Positions 59,101-64,000 of a stretch of DNA of 64,000 nucleotides are shown here, piece after piece. A model generated the notes under the pieces. It saw only the letters and a list, made by a program, of their open reading frames with translations, ran no database searches and had not been told where the DNA came from. The translations under genes and the position numbers were made by a program. Origin of the DNA: Polyangium sp. 15x6 (GTDB lineage Bacteria > Myxococcota_A > Polyangia > Polyangiales > Polyangiaceae); contig NZ_JASBQE010000014.1 of assembly GCF_029960785.1 (NCBI RefSeq), forward strand, positions 1 to 64,000, read 5' to 3'. The number at the start of each line of letters is the position of its first letter. Position 1 is the stretch's first letter.

Positions 59101-61928
59101 AGCACGGCCGAAACACGCCCGAAATCGCCCCGCTCGACCGCCTCCCAGAAGCCCGCCTCGTCGAGCGAATGCGTGCTCCCGCGCGTGGTGTCCTGCGGCT
59201 TGCCGCCCTCCAGCCAGTATCGCTCGCGCTGGAATGCGTACGTGGGCAGAGCGACGGGGCGCGCAGAGAGCGGCGCGAAAAACGCCGCCCAGTCCACGTC
59301 GACGCCCCGGGCGAAGAGCCCCGCGAGCGCCGAAAGCAAGGTCTGCACTCCATCGGCGTTCTTGCGGAGCGCAGAGAAAAACGCCGCTGCGCTCTCCTCC
59401 TCTTCCGACAAACACGCGGGGCCGAGCCCACTCAGCACGCCCTGCGGACCGAGCTCGAGGTAGGTCCCGACCCCTTCGGCCACCAGGCTTCGCATGCCGT
59501 CGTGCCACCGCACGGCGCGCCGCGCGTGCGCGACCCAGTAGTCGGCGCTGCAAAGCTCGTCGGCGGTCGCGCGTCTCCCCGTCACGTTCGAGACGAGGGG
59601 GATCTGCGGCGCCCGAAATTCGAGGCCACGCACGGCGCGACGGAATGCTTCGAGCATCTCGTCCATGCGTGGCGAATGGAAGGCGTGCGAGACGGAGAGC
59701 CGCGTCGTCTTGCGGCCCATGGCGCGCGCGAGCGCCTCGACGGCAAGCACGGCGTCCTCGTCCCCGGCGATGACGGTGGCCTCGGGGCCATTCTGCGCCG
59801 CGACGTCCACACGTCCCCGGTGCGCCGCCAGCCACGAGAGGACCTCCTGCTCGGTCGCCTGCAATGCGACCATGGCGCCCCCTTCGGGCAGCGCCCCCAT
59901 GAGGCGCGCCCGCGCGGCGACCAGCGCACAGGCATCGTCGAGCGAAAACACCCCCGCGACGTGCGCCGCGACGATCTCTCCGATGGAATGCCCACCGAGC
60001 ACGTCGGGCTTCACCCCCCACGACGCGAGCAGCCGGTAAAGCGAGACCTCGAGCGCGAACAGCGCCGGCTGCGTGTATTGCGTCCTCTGCAACGCGCCCC
60101 GATCCCCGAGCGCATCCTTCGCGAGGACGAGGTCCCGGAGCGGCTCGTCGAGGAGACCATCGAAGCGTGCGCACACGGCGTCGAACGCTTCGCGATACAC
60201 GGGGTACGCCTCGTAGAGATCACGCCCCATGCCGGGGTACTGGCTGCCCTGCCCGGTGAACAGCAGCGCCAGCTTTCCAGCGCGACGCCTTTGATCGGTG
60301 ACGACGCCCGGCGAGCGCTCGTCACGCGCGAGGGCCGAGAGCCCATCGTCGAGCGAACGCCGGTCGCCCGCAATCACGACCGCCCTGTGCTCGAAGTACG
60401 TGCGACGCATCGCGAGCGAATACGCCACGTCGGAGAGGCTCGACTCCGGCTGCGCCGCGAGGTGCTCACGGAGCCTCGCGGCTTGCGCCTGGAGCGCCGC
60501 AACGCTCCGCCCCGAAACGAGGAAGGGCAGCCGCGCGGGCTCTATCGCGCGGCCCTGGTCTGGTCTTGCGGGGGCCTCCTCGAGGATGACGTGGGCATTG
60601 GTGCCGCTCAATCCGAAGGAGGACACCCCGCCGAGCCTCCGGTTGCCTACGGGCGACCAGGGGATCGATTCAGACACGGGCGAGAGAGGCGTCCCCGCGA
60701 TCCGGACACGCGGATTCAGGTGGCGCAGGTGCAAATTGGGAGGCAGTCGGCGGTGACCGAGGGCGAGCACGACCTTGATGAACCCTGCGATCCCCGCGGC
60801 CGCCTCGAGATGCCCGATGTTCGTCTTGAGCGCCCCGAGCCACAGCCGCGATCCGTCCTTGCGCTGTGCGCCGAAGACACTGCGGATCGCCTCGGTCTCG
60901 ATGGGATCGCCGAGCGAAGTCCCCGTCCCGTGGCATTCGATGAAGCCCACCTCGTGAGGCTCGACGCGCGCATTACGCAACGCGTCCCCGAGCAGCGCCT
61001 CCTGCGCGAGCACGTTCGGCGCCGTGAGCCCGGTCGATCGCCCATCTTGATTCACGGCCGACCCGCGCACCAGGGCGAGGATCGTGTCGCCGTCGCGCTG
61101 CGCGTCGGAGAGGCGCTTCAGCACGACGATCCCGGCGCCCTCGCCGCGCACGAATCCATTGGCCGATGCGTCGAACGTCTTGCAGCGGCCCTCCGGTGAG
61201 AGCGCCTGCAAGAGCGCGACCGCCGCCGTCGTCCGCTCCGAGAGAATGAGGTTGACCCCGCCGGCGAGCGCGAGATCGACCTCGCCGTCCCGCAGGCTCT
61301 GGCATGCGAGATGAACGGATACGAGCGAGCTCGAGCACGCCGTATCCACCGTGACTGCGGGGCCCCGCAGGCCGAGCACATACGAAAGCCTGCCCGCGGC
61401 CGTGCTGGCGAGGTTCCCCGTGAAATCTCCGGCGTCGCGCTCCTCGAACGGCCGCAGGCGCAAACGCTGGCGATAATCAGTGAAACACAACCCCACGAAC
61501 ACGCCCGTCCGTGAGCCGTGCAATCGTTCGGGGACGAACCCCGCGTCCTCGAGCGCTTCCCAGCTCACCTCGAGCAGCAAGCGTTGCTGGGGGTCGAGGC
61601 TCTGCGCCTCGCGCGGCGAGATGCCGAAGAATGCAGCGTCGAATCGATCCGGCTCGTCGTCGAGGAGCCCCGCCCACCGCGGCACGCCCTCGGGCCAGGG
61701 ACCGAGCAGTCGGCTCTCCGGCACCTCCCGGATCATGTCGGCGCCGGTGGCCATCGTGGCCCAGAACGTCGCTGGCGTCCGCCCGCCGGGGAACCTGCAA
61801 CCGATACCCACGACGGCGATCGGCTCGTGCGCCCTTGCCTCCAGCTCTGCGATGCGGCTCTTTGCGTTCCGGAGAGCGGCGAGCACCCGCTGGGGGTCCA
61901 AGACCCCCGGACCAGCCTGATCAGCCAC
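42342..61928 (-). CDS. Type I PKS-2: four modules (2A, 2B, 2C, 2D)
   Basis: A 6528-residue PKS, the largest gene here. The order is N-terminal docking helix (1-33), 2A KS-AT-KR-ACP, 2B KS-AT-KR-ACP, 2C KS-AT-DH-KR-ACP, 2D KS-AT-KR-ACP, docking tail (about 6450-6528). Three ATs are malonyl type and 2D is methylmalonyl-like. The GTG at 61928 is chosen because AGGAGG lies six bases upstream and it overlaps the PKS-1 stop by 8 bp (GTGGCTGA). An upstream frame to 62018 would run inside PKS-1 and encodes a basic, non-conserved leader. The tail ([17 protein letters not shown], then [12 protein letters not shown]) resembles that of PKS-4. Confidence 0.97.
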   Translation of the reverse strand: MADQAGPGVLDPQRVLAALRNAKSRIAELEARAHEPIAVVGIGCRFPGGRTPATFWATMATGADMIREVPESRLLGPWPEGVPRWAGLLDDEPDRFDAAFFGISPREAQSLDPQQRLLLEVSWEALEDAGFVPERLHGSRTGVFVGLCFTDYRQRLRLRPFEERDAGDFTGNLASTAAGRLSYVLGLRGPAVTVDTACSSSLVSVHLACQSLRDGEVDLALAGGVNLILSERTTAAVALLQALSPEGRCKTFDASANGFVRGEGAGIVVLKRLSDAQRDGDTILALVRGSAVNQDGRSTGLTAPNVLAQEALLGDALRNARVEPHEVGFIECHGTGTSLGDPIETEAIRSVFGAQRKDGSRLWLGALKTNIGHLEAAAGIAGFIKVVLALGHRRLPPNLHLRHLNPRVRIAGTPLSPVSESIPWSPVGNRRLGGVSSFGLSGTNAHVILEEAPARPDQGRAIEPARLPFLVSGRSVAALQAQAARLREHLAAQPESSLSDVAYSLAMRRTYFEHRAVVIAGDRRSLDDGLSALARDERSPGVVTDQRRRAGKLALLFTGQGSQYPGMGRDLYEAYPVYREAFDAVCARFDGLLDEPLRDLVLAKDALGDRGALQRTQYTQPALFALEVSLYRLLASWGVKPDVLGGHSIGEIVAAHVAGVFSLDDACALVAARARLMGALPEGGAMVALQATEQEVLSWLAAHRGRVDVAAQNGPEATVIAGDEDAVLAVEALARAMGRKTTRLSVSHAFHSPRMDEMLEAFRRAVRGLEFRAPQIPLVSNVTGRRATADELCSADYWVAHARRAVRWHDGMRSLVAEGVGTYLELGPQGVLSGLGPACLSEEEESAAAFFSALRKNADGVQTLLSALAGLFARGVDVDWAAFFAPLSARPVALPTYAFQRERYWLEGGKPQDTTRGSTHSLDEAGFWEAVERGDFGRVSAVLGVGDDGERSALGTAVSVLSRWRRKLRERSAIDSLRYQIEWKPLEVPEVRASGGTCWLVLGERERACPVETSLREALEEQGVRVESVVLSDADADRERIAASLRVGASGAAPPRAVFSLLSLDERPAFGEAALPLGAIRALALAQALGDIALEAPLFLVTSGAVSIGRSDRLAHPVQALSWGLGRVFALEHPERWGGLVDIAGTLDAPGRARLVAALFGSGGEDQIAARPGATYACRLRRAPREDEAERPAFRPRGTVLITGGTGAIGGEIGRWLARLGAEHIVLTSRRGAETPGARELGAELEALGAKVTLVACDVAERAEVDALVRRLDAGQTPIRAVFHAAGVTHDTPFAETNAEELRQIVAGKAAGAWHLHEALSATPLDAFVVFSSVAGVLGNGHQCAYAAANAFLDALVEHRVASGLPGLSIAWGMWGGAGMAADASVQEHLRRRGFRAMAPADALRALQRALEHGESTGVVADIDWARFAPWFAAARARSLLADMPEASTAMARSSTSPANASGASDLLLELRSVGERERKERLVALVLKETAIVLGHKSVERLDPMSGFMDLGLDSLMAVGLRQRLRRATGVSLPATLAFDHPTPDHVARFLLDQLSHALGESRPALVGVPELRATPRADDEPIAIVGVGLDLPGGCADLSSLFEVLSRAEDTIGSVPTDRWSLEGFYDPDPDAIGKSYVKEAAFVDRVDRFDAAFFGVSPREAKSLDPQHRLLLEATWRALEDAGVKPFDLKNSRTGVFVGMGPSEYERLQDGVRSADAHALLGTHASFAAGRIAFILGLQGPALSVDTACSSSLVALHLACRALRHGECDVALAAGVQVIAAPEPFVLLSRTRALAPDGRSKPFSANANGYGRGEGVVVLALERLSDARKHGRTILAVVRGSAVNHDGASSALTAPNGTSQQKVLRAALEDAGLSPADIDVVECHGTGTSLGDPIEVQAISAVYGQGRPKERPLLLGAVKSNIGHLESAAGLAGVAKVLAALRHEALPPTLHTTPRNPHIEWDALPVRVTDALTPWPRRSEGGPRRASVSAFGLSGTNAHVILEEPPAEDAPARASVTAPASLPFLISGASVEALRAQAARLGEHLATRQDEELLDVAHSLANSRTHFVYRAAVVAEDRGALVGTLGALARGERPAGITFGDNRKTGKLAVLFTGQGSQHPGMGKLLHEAYPVFRDAFDACAAFFDRGLDRPLREVLFAPEGSADAALLDRTAYAQPALFAVEVALYRLVSSCGVRPDVLSGHSIGELAAAHVAGVFSLEDACTIVAARGRLMQELPAGGAMVALQASEAEVVPWLEGDGGRVDIAALNGPTSTVIAGDEGAVMAVAGRAAALGRKTTRLVVSHAFHSPRIVPMLDAFRRVLQGVRANRPSIPIVSNVTGKLATDEELCNPEYWVRHVRQVVRWLDGMRLLEAAGVTSFLELGPRGTLSGLGPDCLLDGEHAAFFPALRRDTPETRTLAAALGGIFARGNPVDWQAFFAPHAPRRVALPTYAFQHERYWLPAPSRALASGVGERPAVEARFWNAVESEDAEDVQALLGVDEATQRASIAAALPSLRRWRRTQAETEAALALRYHVTWRPLPDSGPSETRGTWLVVVGDEDARSSLAEAVEHALREHGGEVVRVVLGDGDVDRRTLGARITEAVSRGVALAGVVSLASLDEAPLDGQATIPRGFVRTLALAQALLDVSVQAPLWIVTSGAVRVGRSDRCERPLGALSWGLGRVFGLEHPERWGGLVDVVGPLDARGRARLAGAFVSQNGETEIALRSSGRYVRRITRASREDDANRPSYEPRGTILITGGTGALGAEVARWLAKRGATHIVLTSRRGGEAPGAAELSAELGALGARVTVAACDVANRASVAKLVEGLDAAGSPIRAVFHAAGVVQLSPFSSVEPADLASVISGKAAGAWHLHELLSHRPLDAFVVFSSIAGVWGSAHQAVYAAANAFLDALMEHRRQRGLAGTSIAWGMWDGGGMASDEAARSFMERRGVRPLAPPLALLCLDRALRSEDATVTVADIDWPVFAPLLAAARTRAWLDDLPDARAALATEPARGDASDESSALCAALRPLPTDERVEHLVRLVLAETAAVLGHADAEGLDARAGFMDLGVDSLMAVELRRRLRLVTGLPLPVTLTFDHPSPRHVAVFLLDGLAALLGRTTPVTVDATAETASTASDEPIAVVGIGLRLPGGGVDLSTFFRFLAAGNDAVVEIPADRWDVTAFYDPNPEQSGKSYVREAALLDRVDQFDASFFGISPREAKNIDPQHRLLLEASWQALEDAGRRPGDLKDSKTGVFVGIGAGDYGLLQAGASDAEAYTVLGTHASFAAGRVAFTLGLQGPALSVDTACSSSLVALHLACRALRNGECDTALAAGVQVIAAPEPFVLLSRTRALAPDGRSKTFSAAADGYGRGEGVVVLALERLADARRHGRNILAVLRGSAVNHDGASSGITAPNGTSQQKVLRAALDDARLAPTDVDVVECHGTGTSLGDPIEVQALSAVYGAGRPKVAPLLLGAVKTNVGHLESAAGITGVVKMIAALRYGALPPTLHTTPRNPHIDWESLPVRVVDTITPWPRRADGRPRRAAVSAFGLSGTNAHVILEEYPAEELPVAPASPKAPQPLPFLLSGKTPGALLEQAARLREHVEAHPELALADVAHSLANSRTHFEHRAVIVADQPSALVESLGALARAERPAGVMFGEHRKPRKLVFLFTGQGSQHPRMGKQLAEVHPVFRDALEACCAHFDTSLDRPLLDVMFAPEGSADAALLDQTLYTQPALFAIEVALHALVTSWGLRPDVLFGHSIGEIVAAHVASVMTLGDACTLVAARARLMQELPPGGAMVSLQASEAEVLPWIAEHPGRVDIASLNGPLATVVAGDEDAVLAVAAKVTALGRKATRLAVSHAFHSPRIAPMLDAFRRVVEGIRLAPPNLPIISDVTGKRATEEELTSPEYWVRHVRHAVRWLDGMRTLEAEGVSSFLELGPRGVLCGLGPDCLSDGAGVRATFVPALRKDNAETRSLVAALAGLFAHGHAVDWEAFFAPISRRRVTLPTYAFQRERHWIDRPRGGLTSLGSAAGRYPLSGTRVDLPDGSVLHTVDVGPGVQPYLADHVVYGRIVIAGAFYLTILLAIAEAHYPDQAIELRQVHFARVLAFAHASEHATLHVQLTRLGGGAPGFSVVVCTRKDDEWTTHVTAVLAPVAPSAVSPRANLSPPPADATPDEVSRLDTMLRAAGVEFGARWWWLQKLHTTRDRVGLGRFEAPDGIPSDDAPLPGGLVDNGFAFAQWIGTRSAGEVAQGRSVTRLPFAVDRFVWYGRRVVPAWVEHAILTENPVEAEVCRADLTFWDAEGKPVAHIDGFTNRRAPEERLLAGATNRDLFVVSWVEPPTPAQPPRQAPASIALLGEACIAEQARLSRAFDHVSRYADLDSLGAALDQGGDVPRVLLLCAETRPDAGGDVAGEAHAATHRAVAWLQTILADARLSTHALVILTKRAVATRPDEDVLDLAHAPLWGLVRTARIEHPDRELVVVDIDESEPSLLALPAALSTGEVEFVLRDGTVRVPRLARASVPRDLESITFPPGGTVLVTGGTGALGAEVARHLVEKRGVDRLLLVSQRGPEAAGADALLEALRAAGAVVTIVACDVSDRDALKALLDGMPDEHPLTAVIHTAGVLDDGVLLSLTPERTSRVLRPKVDAALALHELTLGLDLSAFVVFSSLTGLLGNAGQASYAAANAFLDALAARRRASGRKAVSLAYGPWAEGGMAARLSVADRERMRKRGFSLLSREEGLALFDAALDWDAPLVVGAHIEVSTSGAQADAVPEMLKGLVRTAPRRHAASETSAAPTAIKQRLVSLPEPERERVLVELVRKEAAAVLGAKSQAVDPERPLQDLGLDSLMAIELRNRLGAETGLRLPATLLFDHPTPTALAKLLRSEILGEEEAVAPVVAPSTAGTTIENEPIAIIGIGCRYPGGVESPEDLWRLVREGVDAIGPFPSDRGWDVDAVYDPDPEARGKIYVREGGFLTRPDLFDPGFFGLSPREAIYLDPQQRLFLETSQEAIERAGIDPTALNESPTGVFVGVCYNDYELIVPGPREAEDAYPAMGTSTAIASGRIAYTFGLQGPTVTVDTACSSSLVAIHLACQALRNGECSLALAGGATVFATPEPLLVFARMKALSPDGRCRAFSADANGAGWGEGAGMLLLERLSDALRNNHPILALVRGSALNQDGRSQGLTAPNGPSQRRVIRQALAAAKLSPGDIDAIEAHGTGTPLGDPIEAEALLGVYGRSHSSEAPLWLGTLKSNIGHTQAAAGVGGVIKMILALQHELLPRTLHTDPPSQHIDWSSGALRVLADAVSWTRNGRPRRAGVSSFGVSGTNAHVIIEEAPFGYETAPLPATAPSRSFLLPLSGKTERALRTQAERLAGHLASHPELDLADVAFSLATTRAHLEHRAVIVATERESAREALAALATGRPDRRIVQGRVRGSGRVVFVFPGQGSQWAGMAVPLLDASDVFRASIEACERALAPHVDWSLEQVLRGEAGAPSMDRMDVLQPVLFAVMVSLAALWRSLGIEPDAVIGHSQGEIAAAYVAGGLSLEDAARVAALRSRALLKVAGRGAMASVELSASALGGRLARHGELVEVAAINGPSSTVVSGETAAIDALLAELTNDGVFARKVRVDFASHCAQMDSLREELLDALAPVSSRRPIIPFQSTVDLGAPPEGLFDAAYWFRNLRSTVRFAEATRCLLETGHRVFIEVSPHPVLNLALQASLDAAEEVGVVIGTLQREEGGFDRVLSAFAELHAQGVLVNWARVLPPARKVPLPTYAFQRERYWSSARAARGEAGGPAAAAKPIDREFWAAVERADVETLAGSLGLVGDSQRASLAAVLPALSSFHEKSREREALDTCRYRIAWRPWTPASNARLQGRWLLVVPPGVEMAPLEVAVERALVDGGAEVIVVRLTDDAMDVASLATTLSNAMGQGASPGGVVALVPYEGAPREAAPALPRCAASAFTLLRAFVEANLGARLWLVTSGAVSTGPNDPLKAPEQALVWGLGRAVSMEHPSRWGGQIDVAGGLDGSALARLVSMLGHGGDEDQFALRSDGIRVRRLVRAPLGNVAATRAFEPSGAVLVTGGTGALGSELSRWLVERGARHLVLTSRRGGDAPGAASLAAELEGLGARVTMAACDVQDRSALSALVERLESEGTPIRSVFHAAGVSHQRPLVETNLDTFADVVSGKAIGALRVHEVFAGRPLDVFVMFASIAGVWGSANQGGYAAANAFLDALAEHRRGLGLAGTSIAWGLWEGGGMGSDEAAQDRLRRLGIGALPIGRALEAMLKAIEHDEVNVTVADVSWARFVPSFTAARPRPLLAELPEAQTALEAPVEDRREAGAEAELLAELRPLTERERIERLVALVLEVTGSVLGHADGGAIDARAGFTNLGLDSLMALELRRRLERATGVKLPATLAFDHPTPHRAATFLAQALQPALHEEGKEGSSVIASDVSDQEIRRLLGRVSIPMLRKKGILDALLSLAEPGPADEAPKVAVTDLDAFDDDALIAAASSILEEK
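47187..52523 (-). other. PKS module 2C: KS-AT(malonyl)-DH-KR(B)-ACP
   Basis: KS about 3136-3560 with TACSSS, ECHGTGT and KTNVGH (class I). AT 3666-3955 with GHSIGE and HAFH. DH about 4033-4323 is of the epothilone-like family, with [12 protein letters not shown] and LVDNGF. KR 4333-4776 has GGTGALG near 4546 and LDD (B type). ACP GLDSLM has Ser near 4852. Predicted: an E-alkene. Confidence 0.9.
52524..57188 (-). other. PKS module 2B: KS-AT(malonyl)-KR(A)-ACP
   Basis: KS about 1581-2005 with TACSSS, ECHGTGT and KSNIGH (class I). AT 2109-2400 with GHSIGE and HAFH. KR about 2529-2985 has GGTGALG near 2760 and GVWGSA (A type). ACP GVDSLM has Ser near 3072. Predicted: a beta-hydroxy that forms a 1,3-diol with module 2A. 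Confidence 0.9.
57189..61829 (-). other. PKS module 2A: KS-AT(malonyl)-KR-ACP
   Basis: KS about 34-455 with TACSSS, ECHGTGT and KTNIGH. Its N-terminal part ([10 protein letters not shown] region, no YDPDP motif) and [13 protein letters not shown] differ from every other KS here (class III). AT 555-850 with GHSIGE and HAFH. KR about 975-1430 has GGTGAIGG near 1204 and an intact Ser/Tyr. It lacks LDD, and it also lacks the A-type Trp ([10 protein letters not shown]), so its stereotype is uncertain. ACP GLDSLM has Ser near 1513. Predicted: a beta-hydroxy. Confidence 0.9.
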
Positions 61929-64000
61929 CAACGACCTCCTCGAGCTCCTCGAGCTCCCGCCGGAGCGCATCCTCGATGGCCCCGAGCGGGACAGGCGCTG
62001 CGGCGGGTTTGTCCGCAATCGCCTCTACGGCGGGTGTCGCCTCGCGGCGCGTCTCCGGAGCGGGGCGGAGCCGCCCGAACAGGAACTCGGTCAACGCGTT
62101 CGCCGTCGGATACGTCCACACGATCGTGGCGGGCATGGATTGGCCTGTGCTCGCCTCCAGCCGGTTTCTGAGCTCCAGACCGATGAGGCTATCGACGCCG
62201 AGCGCGCGGAAGGGCGTGCTCGGGTCTAGCTTGGCCGGGTCCATGCGGAGCACGTGCCCGACGTGCTCGAGGACGAGGGCACAGACGAGCTGGCGTGCCC
62301 GCTCGGGATCCGCGCCGCGGATCGAGCCGACGAGATCCTGATCCGAGGCGCGCGTGTCCGTGTGGGTGCTATCCGCGAAGAGGGAGGTGAGATAAGGCCA
62401 CCCGACCGCGGTCGGATAGAAATCGGCCCACTGGCGCACGTCGATCGGGCACGGAGCGACGTGCGCCAGCCCGGTCGCCGCGACCCGCGCGAAGATGGCA
62501 TGACCGTCGCGCGGGCCGAGGAGGCCGAGCCCGCGGCCTTCGAGCCTCGCTCCGCGGTTGTCGGACGCCGCGGCGAGCCCGATCTCCGCGAAAGGCCCCC
62601 AGGCGATGGCCGATGCCGGCAAGCCGAGGCTCCGGCGATGATACGCGAGCGCATCGAGGAACGCATTGGCGGCGGTATAATTCGCCTGCCCGGGACTGCC
62701 GAGGAGGGTCATCGCCGAGCTGTAAAGCACGAAGAAATCGAGCTTCATGTCTCGCGTGAGCGCGTCGAGGTGGACAGCGCCGGCGACCTTCGGGCCGAAC
62801 ACGGCGCGGGCGCGCGCGACGGATTGATCGGGAATCATTCCGTCGTCGAGCACCATGGCCGCGTGCACCACGCCCTTCAAGGGGAAGGCGGCGGGGAGCG
62901 ACGCCAGGATGGCTGAGAGCGCCGCGCGGTCGACCACGTCGGCCTGCGCCACCGTCACCTCGGCCCCGAGGCGCCGCATCGCTTCGATGGCCTCGCGTTG
63001 CGTTTCATTTTGCGGGCCGCGTCGACCGACGAGCACGATATGGCCCGCCCCTCGTTCGGCCATCCACGAAGCGAGCGACATCCCGAGCCCGCCGAGGCCG
63101 CCCGTGACGAGGTAGCTGGCATCCTGCTTCAACAGCGTCGCCTGCGCGTCCCCCGTTACCTTCACGCTGGGCTTCGTGGGTTCGTCGACCCGCAGGACGA
63201 GCTTGCCCGTGTGCTTGCCGCCGCGCATCTCCCAGAATGCCTCCTGCGCGCGGGACAGCGGGAACGTGCTGCGGGGAAGCGGCCGAATCTCGCCCCTCCT
63301 CACGTGCTCGAGGATCTCCAGGAAGAGCTCGCGAACGAGCTCCGGGCGCCTGTCGATCATCGTCCCGAGATCGACGAACGAGAACGTGAGCCCCTTCAGA
63401 AACGGCCTCAAGCCAATTCGATGATTCGCCTGGTAGTCCCGCCTGCCGAGCTCGACGAAGCGGCCCCCCTCGCGCAAGAGATCGAGGCTCTTCTCCAGGA
63501 AGGGTCCACCCAGCGAATTGAGGACGACGTCGACGCCCTCGCCGCCCGTGAACCGCAGCACGTCCTCCGCGAAGCGATCCGAGCGAGAATCCGTGACGAG
63601 CTGCACTCCCTGAGATCGCAGCCACGCGCGCTTCTCTTCGGTGCCCGCCGTGGCGATGATCTGGGCGCCCACGTGACGGGCCCACGCGAGCGCCGCCATT
63701 CCGACGCCGCCCGCGGCCGAATGGATGAGCACACGCTCGCCCGCCCGGAGCTTGGCGGCGCGGCAGAGCGAATGGTAGGCCGTCAGGTGCGCGATGGGGA
63801 GCGTCACCGCGTCCTCGGAGGCGAGGTCATCGGGCAGCGGGAACGTCAATACGGCGGAGGAAAGCACGTGCGTCGCGAACCCAGAGAAGCCCACGGCGAT
63901 CACGCGCTGCCCTTCGCGGAGACCCGTGACGCCCGGGCCGAGCCGCGCGACCCTCCCGACGCATTCGAGCCCCATGTTCGTCCTGCGCCCCTCCACCGCG
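61921..64000 (-). CDS. Type I PKS-1, C-terminal part (ER-KR-ACP), partial
   Basis: The frame is open to the window edge, so the gene continues to the right; about 692 residues are visible. The first part (64000 to about 63190) is an enoylreductase with the NADPH motif HSAAGGVGMAAL. KR (about 63122-62400) has [11 protein letters not shown] (B type), SSAMTLLGSPG and Tyr in NYTAANAF. ACP GVDSL has Ser near 62190, followed by a short acidic tail ending in EELEEVVGG. An ER next to a B-type KR implies a complete reducing loop with a DH outside the window, giving a saturated unit. The tail presumably docks with PKS-2. The ER-KR-ACP part resembles, from memory, fully reducing epothilone modules. The stop overlaps the PKS-2 start by 8 bp. 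Confidence 0.95.
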   Translation of the reverse strand, partial: AVEGRRTNMGLECVGRVARLGPGVTGLREGQRVIAVGFSGFATHVLSSAVLTFPLPDDLASEDAVTLPIAHLTAYHSLCRAAKLRAGERVLIHSAAGGVGMAALAWARHVGAQIIATAGTEEKRAWLRSQGVQLVTDSRSDRFAEDVLRFTGGEGVDVVLNSLGGPFLEKSLDLLREGGRFVELGRRDYQANHRIGLRPFLKGLTFSFVDLGTMIDRRPELVRELFLEILEHVRRGEIRPLPRSTFPLSRAQEAFWEMRGGKHTGKLVLRVDEPTKPSVKVTGDAQATLLKQDASYLVTGGLGGLGMSLASWMAERGAGHIVLVGRRGPQNETQREAIEAMRRLGAEVTVAQADVVDRAALSAILASLPAAFPLKGVVHAAMVLDDGMIPDQSVARARAVFGPKVAGAVHLDALTRDMKLDFFVLYSSAMTLLGSPGQANYTAANAFLDALAYHRRSLGLPASAIAWGPFAEIGLAAASDNRGARLEGRGLGLLGPRDGHAIFARVAATGLAHVAPCPIDVRQWADFYPTAVGWPYLTSLFADSTHTDTRASDQDLVGSIRGADPERARQLVCALVLEHVGHVLRMDPAKLDPSTPFRALGVDSLIGLELRNRLEASTGQSMPATIVWTYPTANALTEFLFGRLRPAPETRREATPAVEAIADKPAAAPVPLGAIEDALRRELEELEEVVGG
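61935..61940 (-). promoter_or_regulatory. Shine-Dalgarno site fixing the PKS-2 GTG start
   Basis: A consensus AGGAGG on the minus strand, six bases before GTG at 61928-61926, lies inside the end of the PKS-1 coding sequence. It decides the start of PKS-2. Confidence 0.75.

Larger units (their letters stand above)
16588..61928 (-). repeat. Module-scale imperfect direct repeats in the PKS genes
   Basis: Homologous domains repeat at DNA level. The clearest are the malonyl-AT core around the HAFH codons, eight copies near 19929, 24599, 29094, 34689, 40024, 50334, 54992 and 59671, and the class I KS tract around [13 protein letters not shown], five copies near 21290, 25960, 41380, 51700 and 56350. 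Such tracts are substrates for homologous recombination and for assembly errors. I could not compute identities. Confidence 0.7.

Noticed and set aside
61929-62018. Longer start for PKS-2 at 62018
   Set aside because: It would add 30 basic, non-conserved residues inside PKS-1; AGGAGG before GTG at 61928 and the stop-start overlap fit better.
10322-64000. Trans-AT PKS or NRPS-PKS hybrid
   Set aside because: Every complete module has an integral AT with GHSxGE, and no condensation or adenylation domain motif appears.
1-64000. CRISPR arrays, tRNA or rRNA genes, phage genes
   Set aside because: No regularly spaced short repeats, cloverleaf-type sequences, rRNA-like tracts or phage proteins were seen.

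Overview
This very GC-rich window looks like a myxobacterium, most likely Sorangium/Polyangium-like. The evidence is GC-rich codon use, giant cis-AT modular type I polyketide synthases (PKS), dehydratase domains of the kind I remember from epothilone synthase, and an IS66 transposase relic at the left edge. The organism is an inference, because no rRNA or other taxonomic marker is present.

Layout. From 64000 down to 3536, genes run on the minus strand in one tightly packed run. Most junctions overlap by 1-11 bp, and the largest gaps are 55, 41 and 9 bp, which suggests one operon of more than 60 kb that continues beyond the right edge. In transcription order: PKS-1 (C-terminal part only: ER-KR-ACP), PKS-2 (four modules, 6528 aa), PKS-3 (two modules, 3648 aa), PKS-4 (three modules, 4933 aa), PKS-5 (one module plus thioesterase, 2089 aa), a MonCI/squalene-epoxidase-like flavin monooxygenase, and then a supply block. 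The supply block holds an O-methyltransferase, a 3-hydroxyacyl-CoA dehydrogenase, an FkbH-like protein, a free ACP and an acyl-CoA dehydrogenase, which together are all five parts of a methoxymalonyl-ACP pathway, followed by a crotonyl-CoA carboxylase/reductase. A convergent serine alpha/beta hydrolase (plus strand, 2631-3539) overlaps the last gene at its stop codon. A cytochrome P450 (976-2208, minus) lies beyond it with its own promoter/operator-like sequence. Positions 1-975 hold a terminator, an IS66 fragment and short repeats, and look like the cluster edge.

How it works together. Eight of the ten complete modules have malonyl-type acyltransferases (HAFH). Only module 2D (FASH) and module 5 (IATH) have non-malonyl ATs, which fits a cluster that carries two special extender pathways. 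Read collinearly, the released chain should have a 2-substituted 2,4-diene, 7,9-diol, 10,12-diene, 14-substituent, 15-OH, 16-ene and 19,21-diol. From C1 to C15 this resembles the ring of the plecomacrolides (bafilomycin type) without most methyl branches and with an added 9-OH. That reading is inference.

The most unusual sequence-level observation is that the KS domains fall into three motif classes that match, in all ten cases, the reduction state made by the module UPSTREAM: beta-hydroxy, enoyl or fully reduced. Two dehydratase families also coexist in a pattern that tracks KS class.
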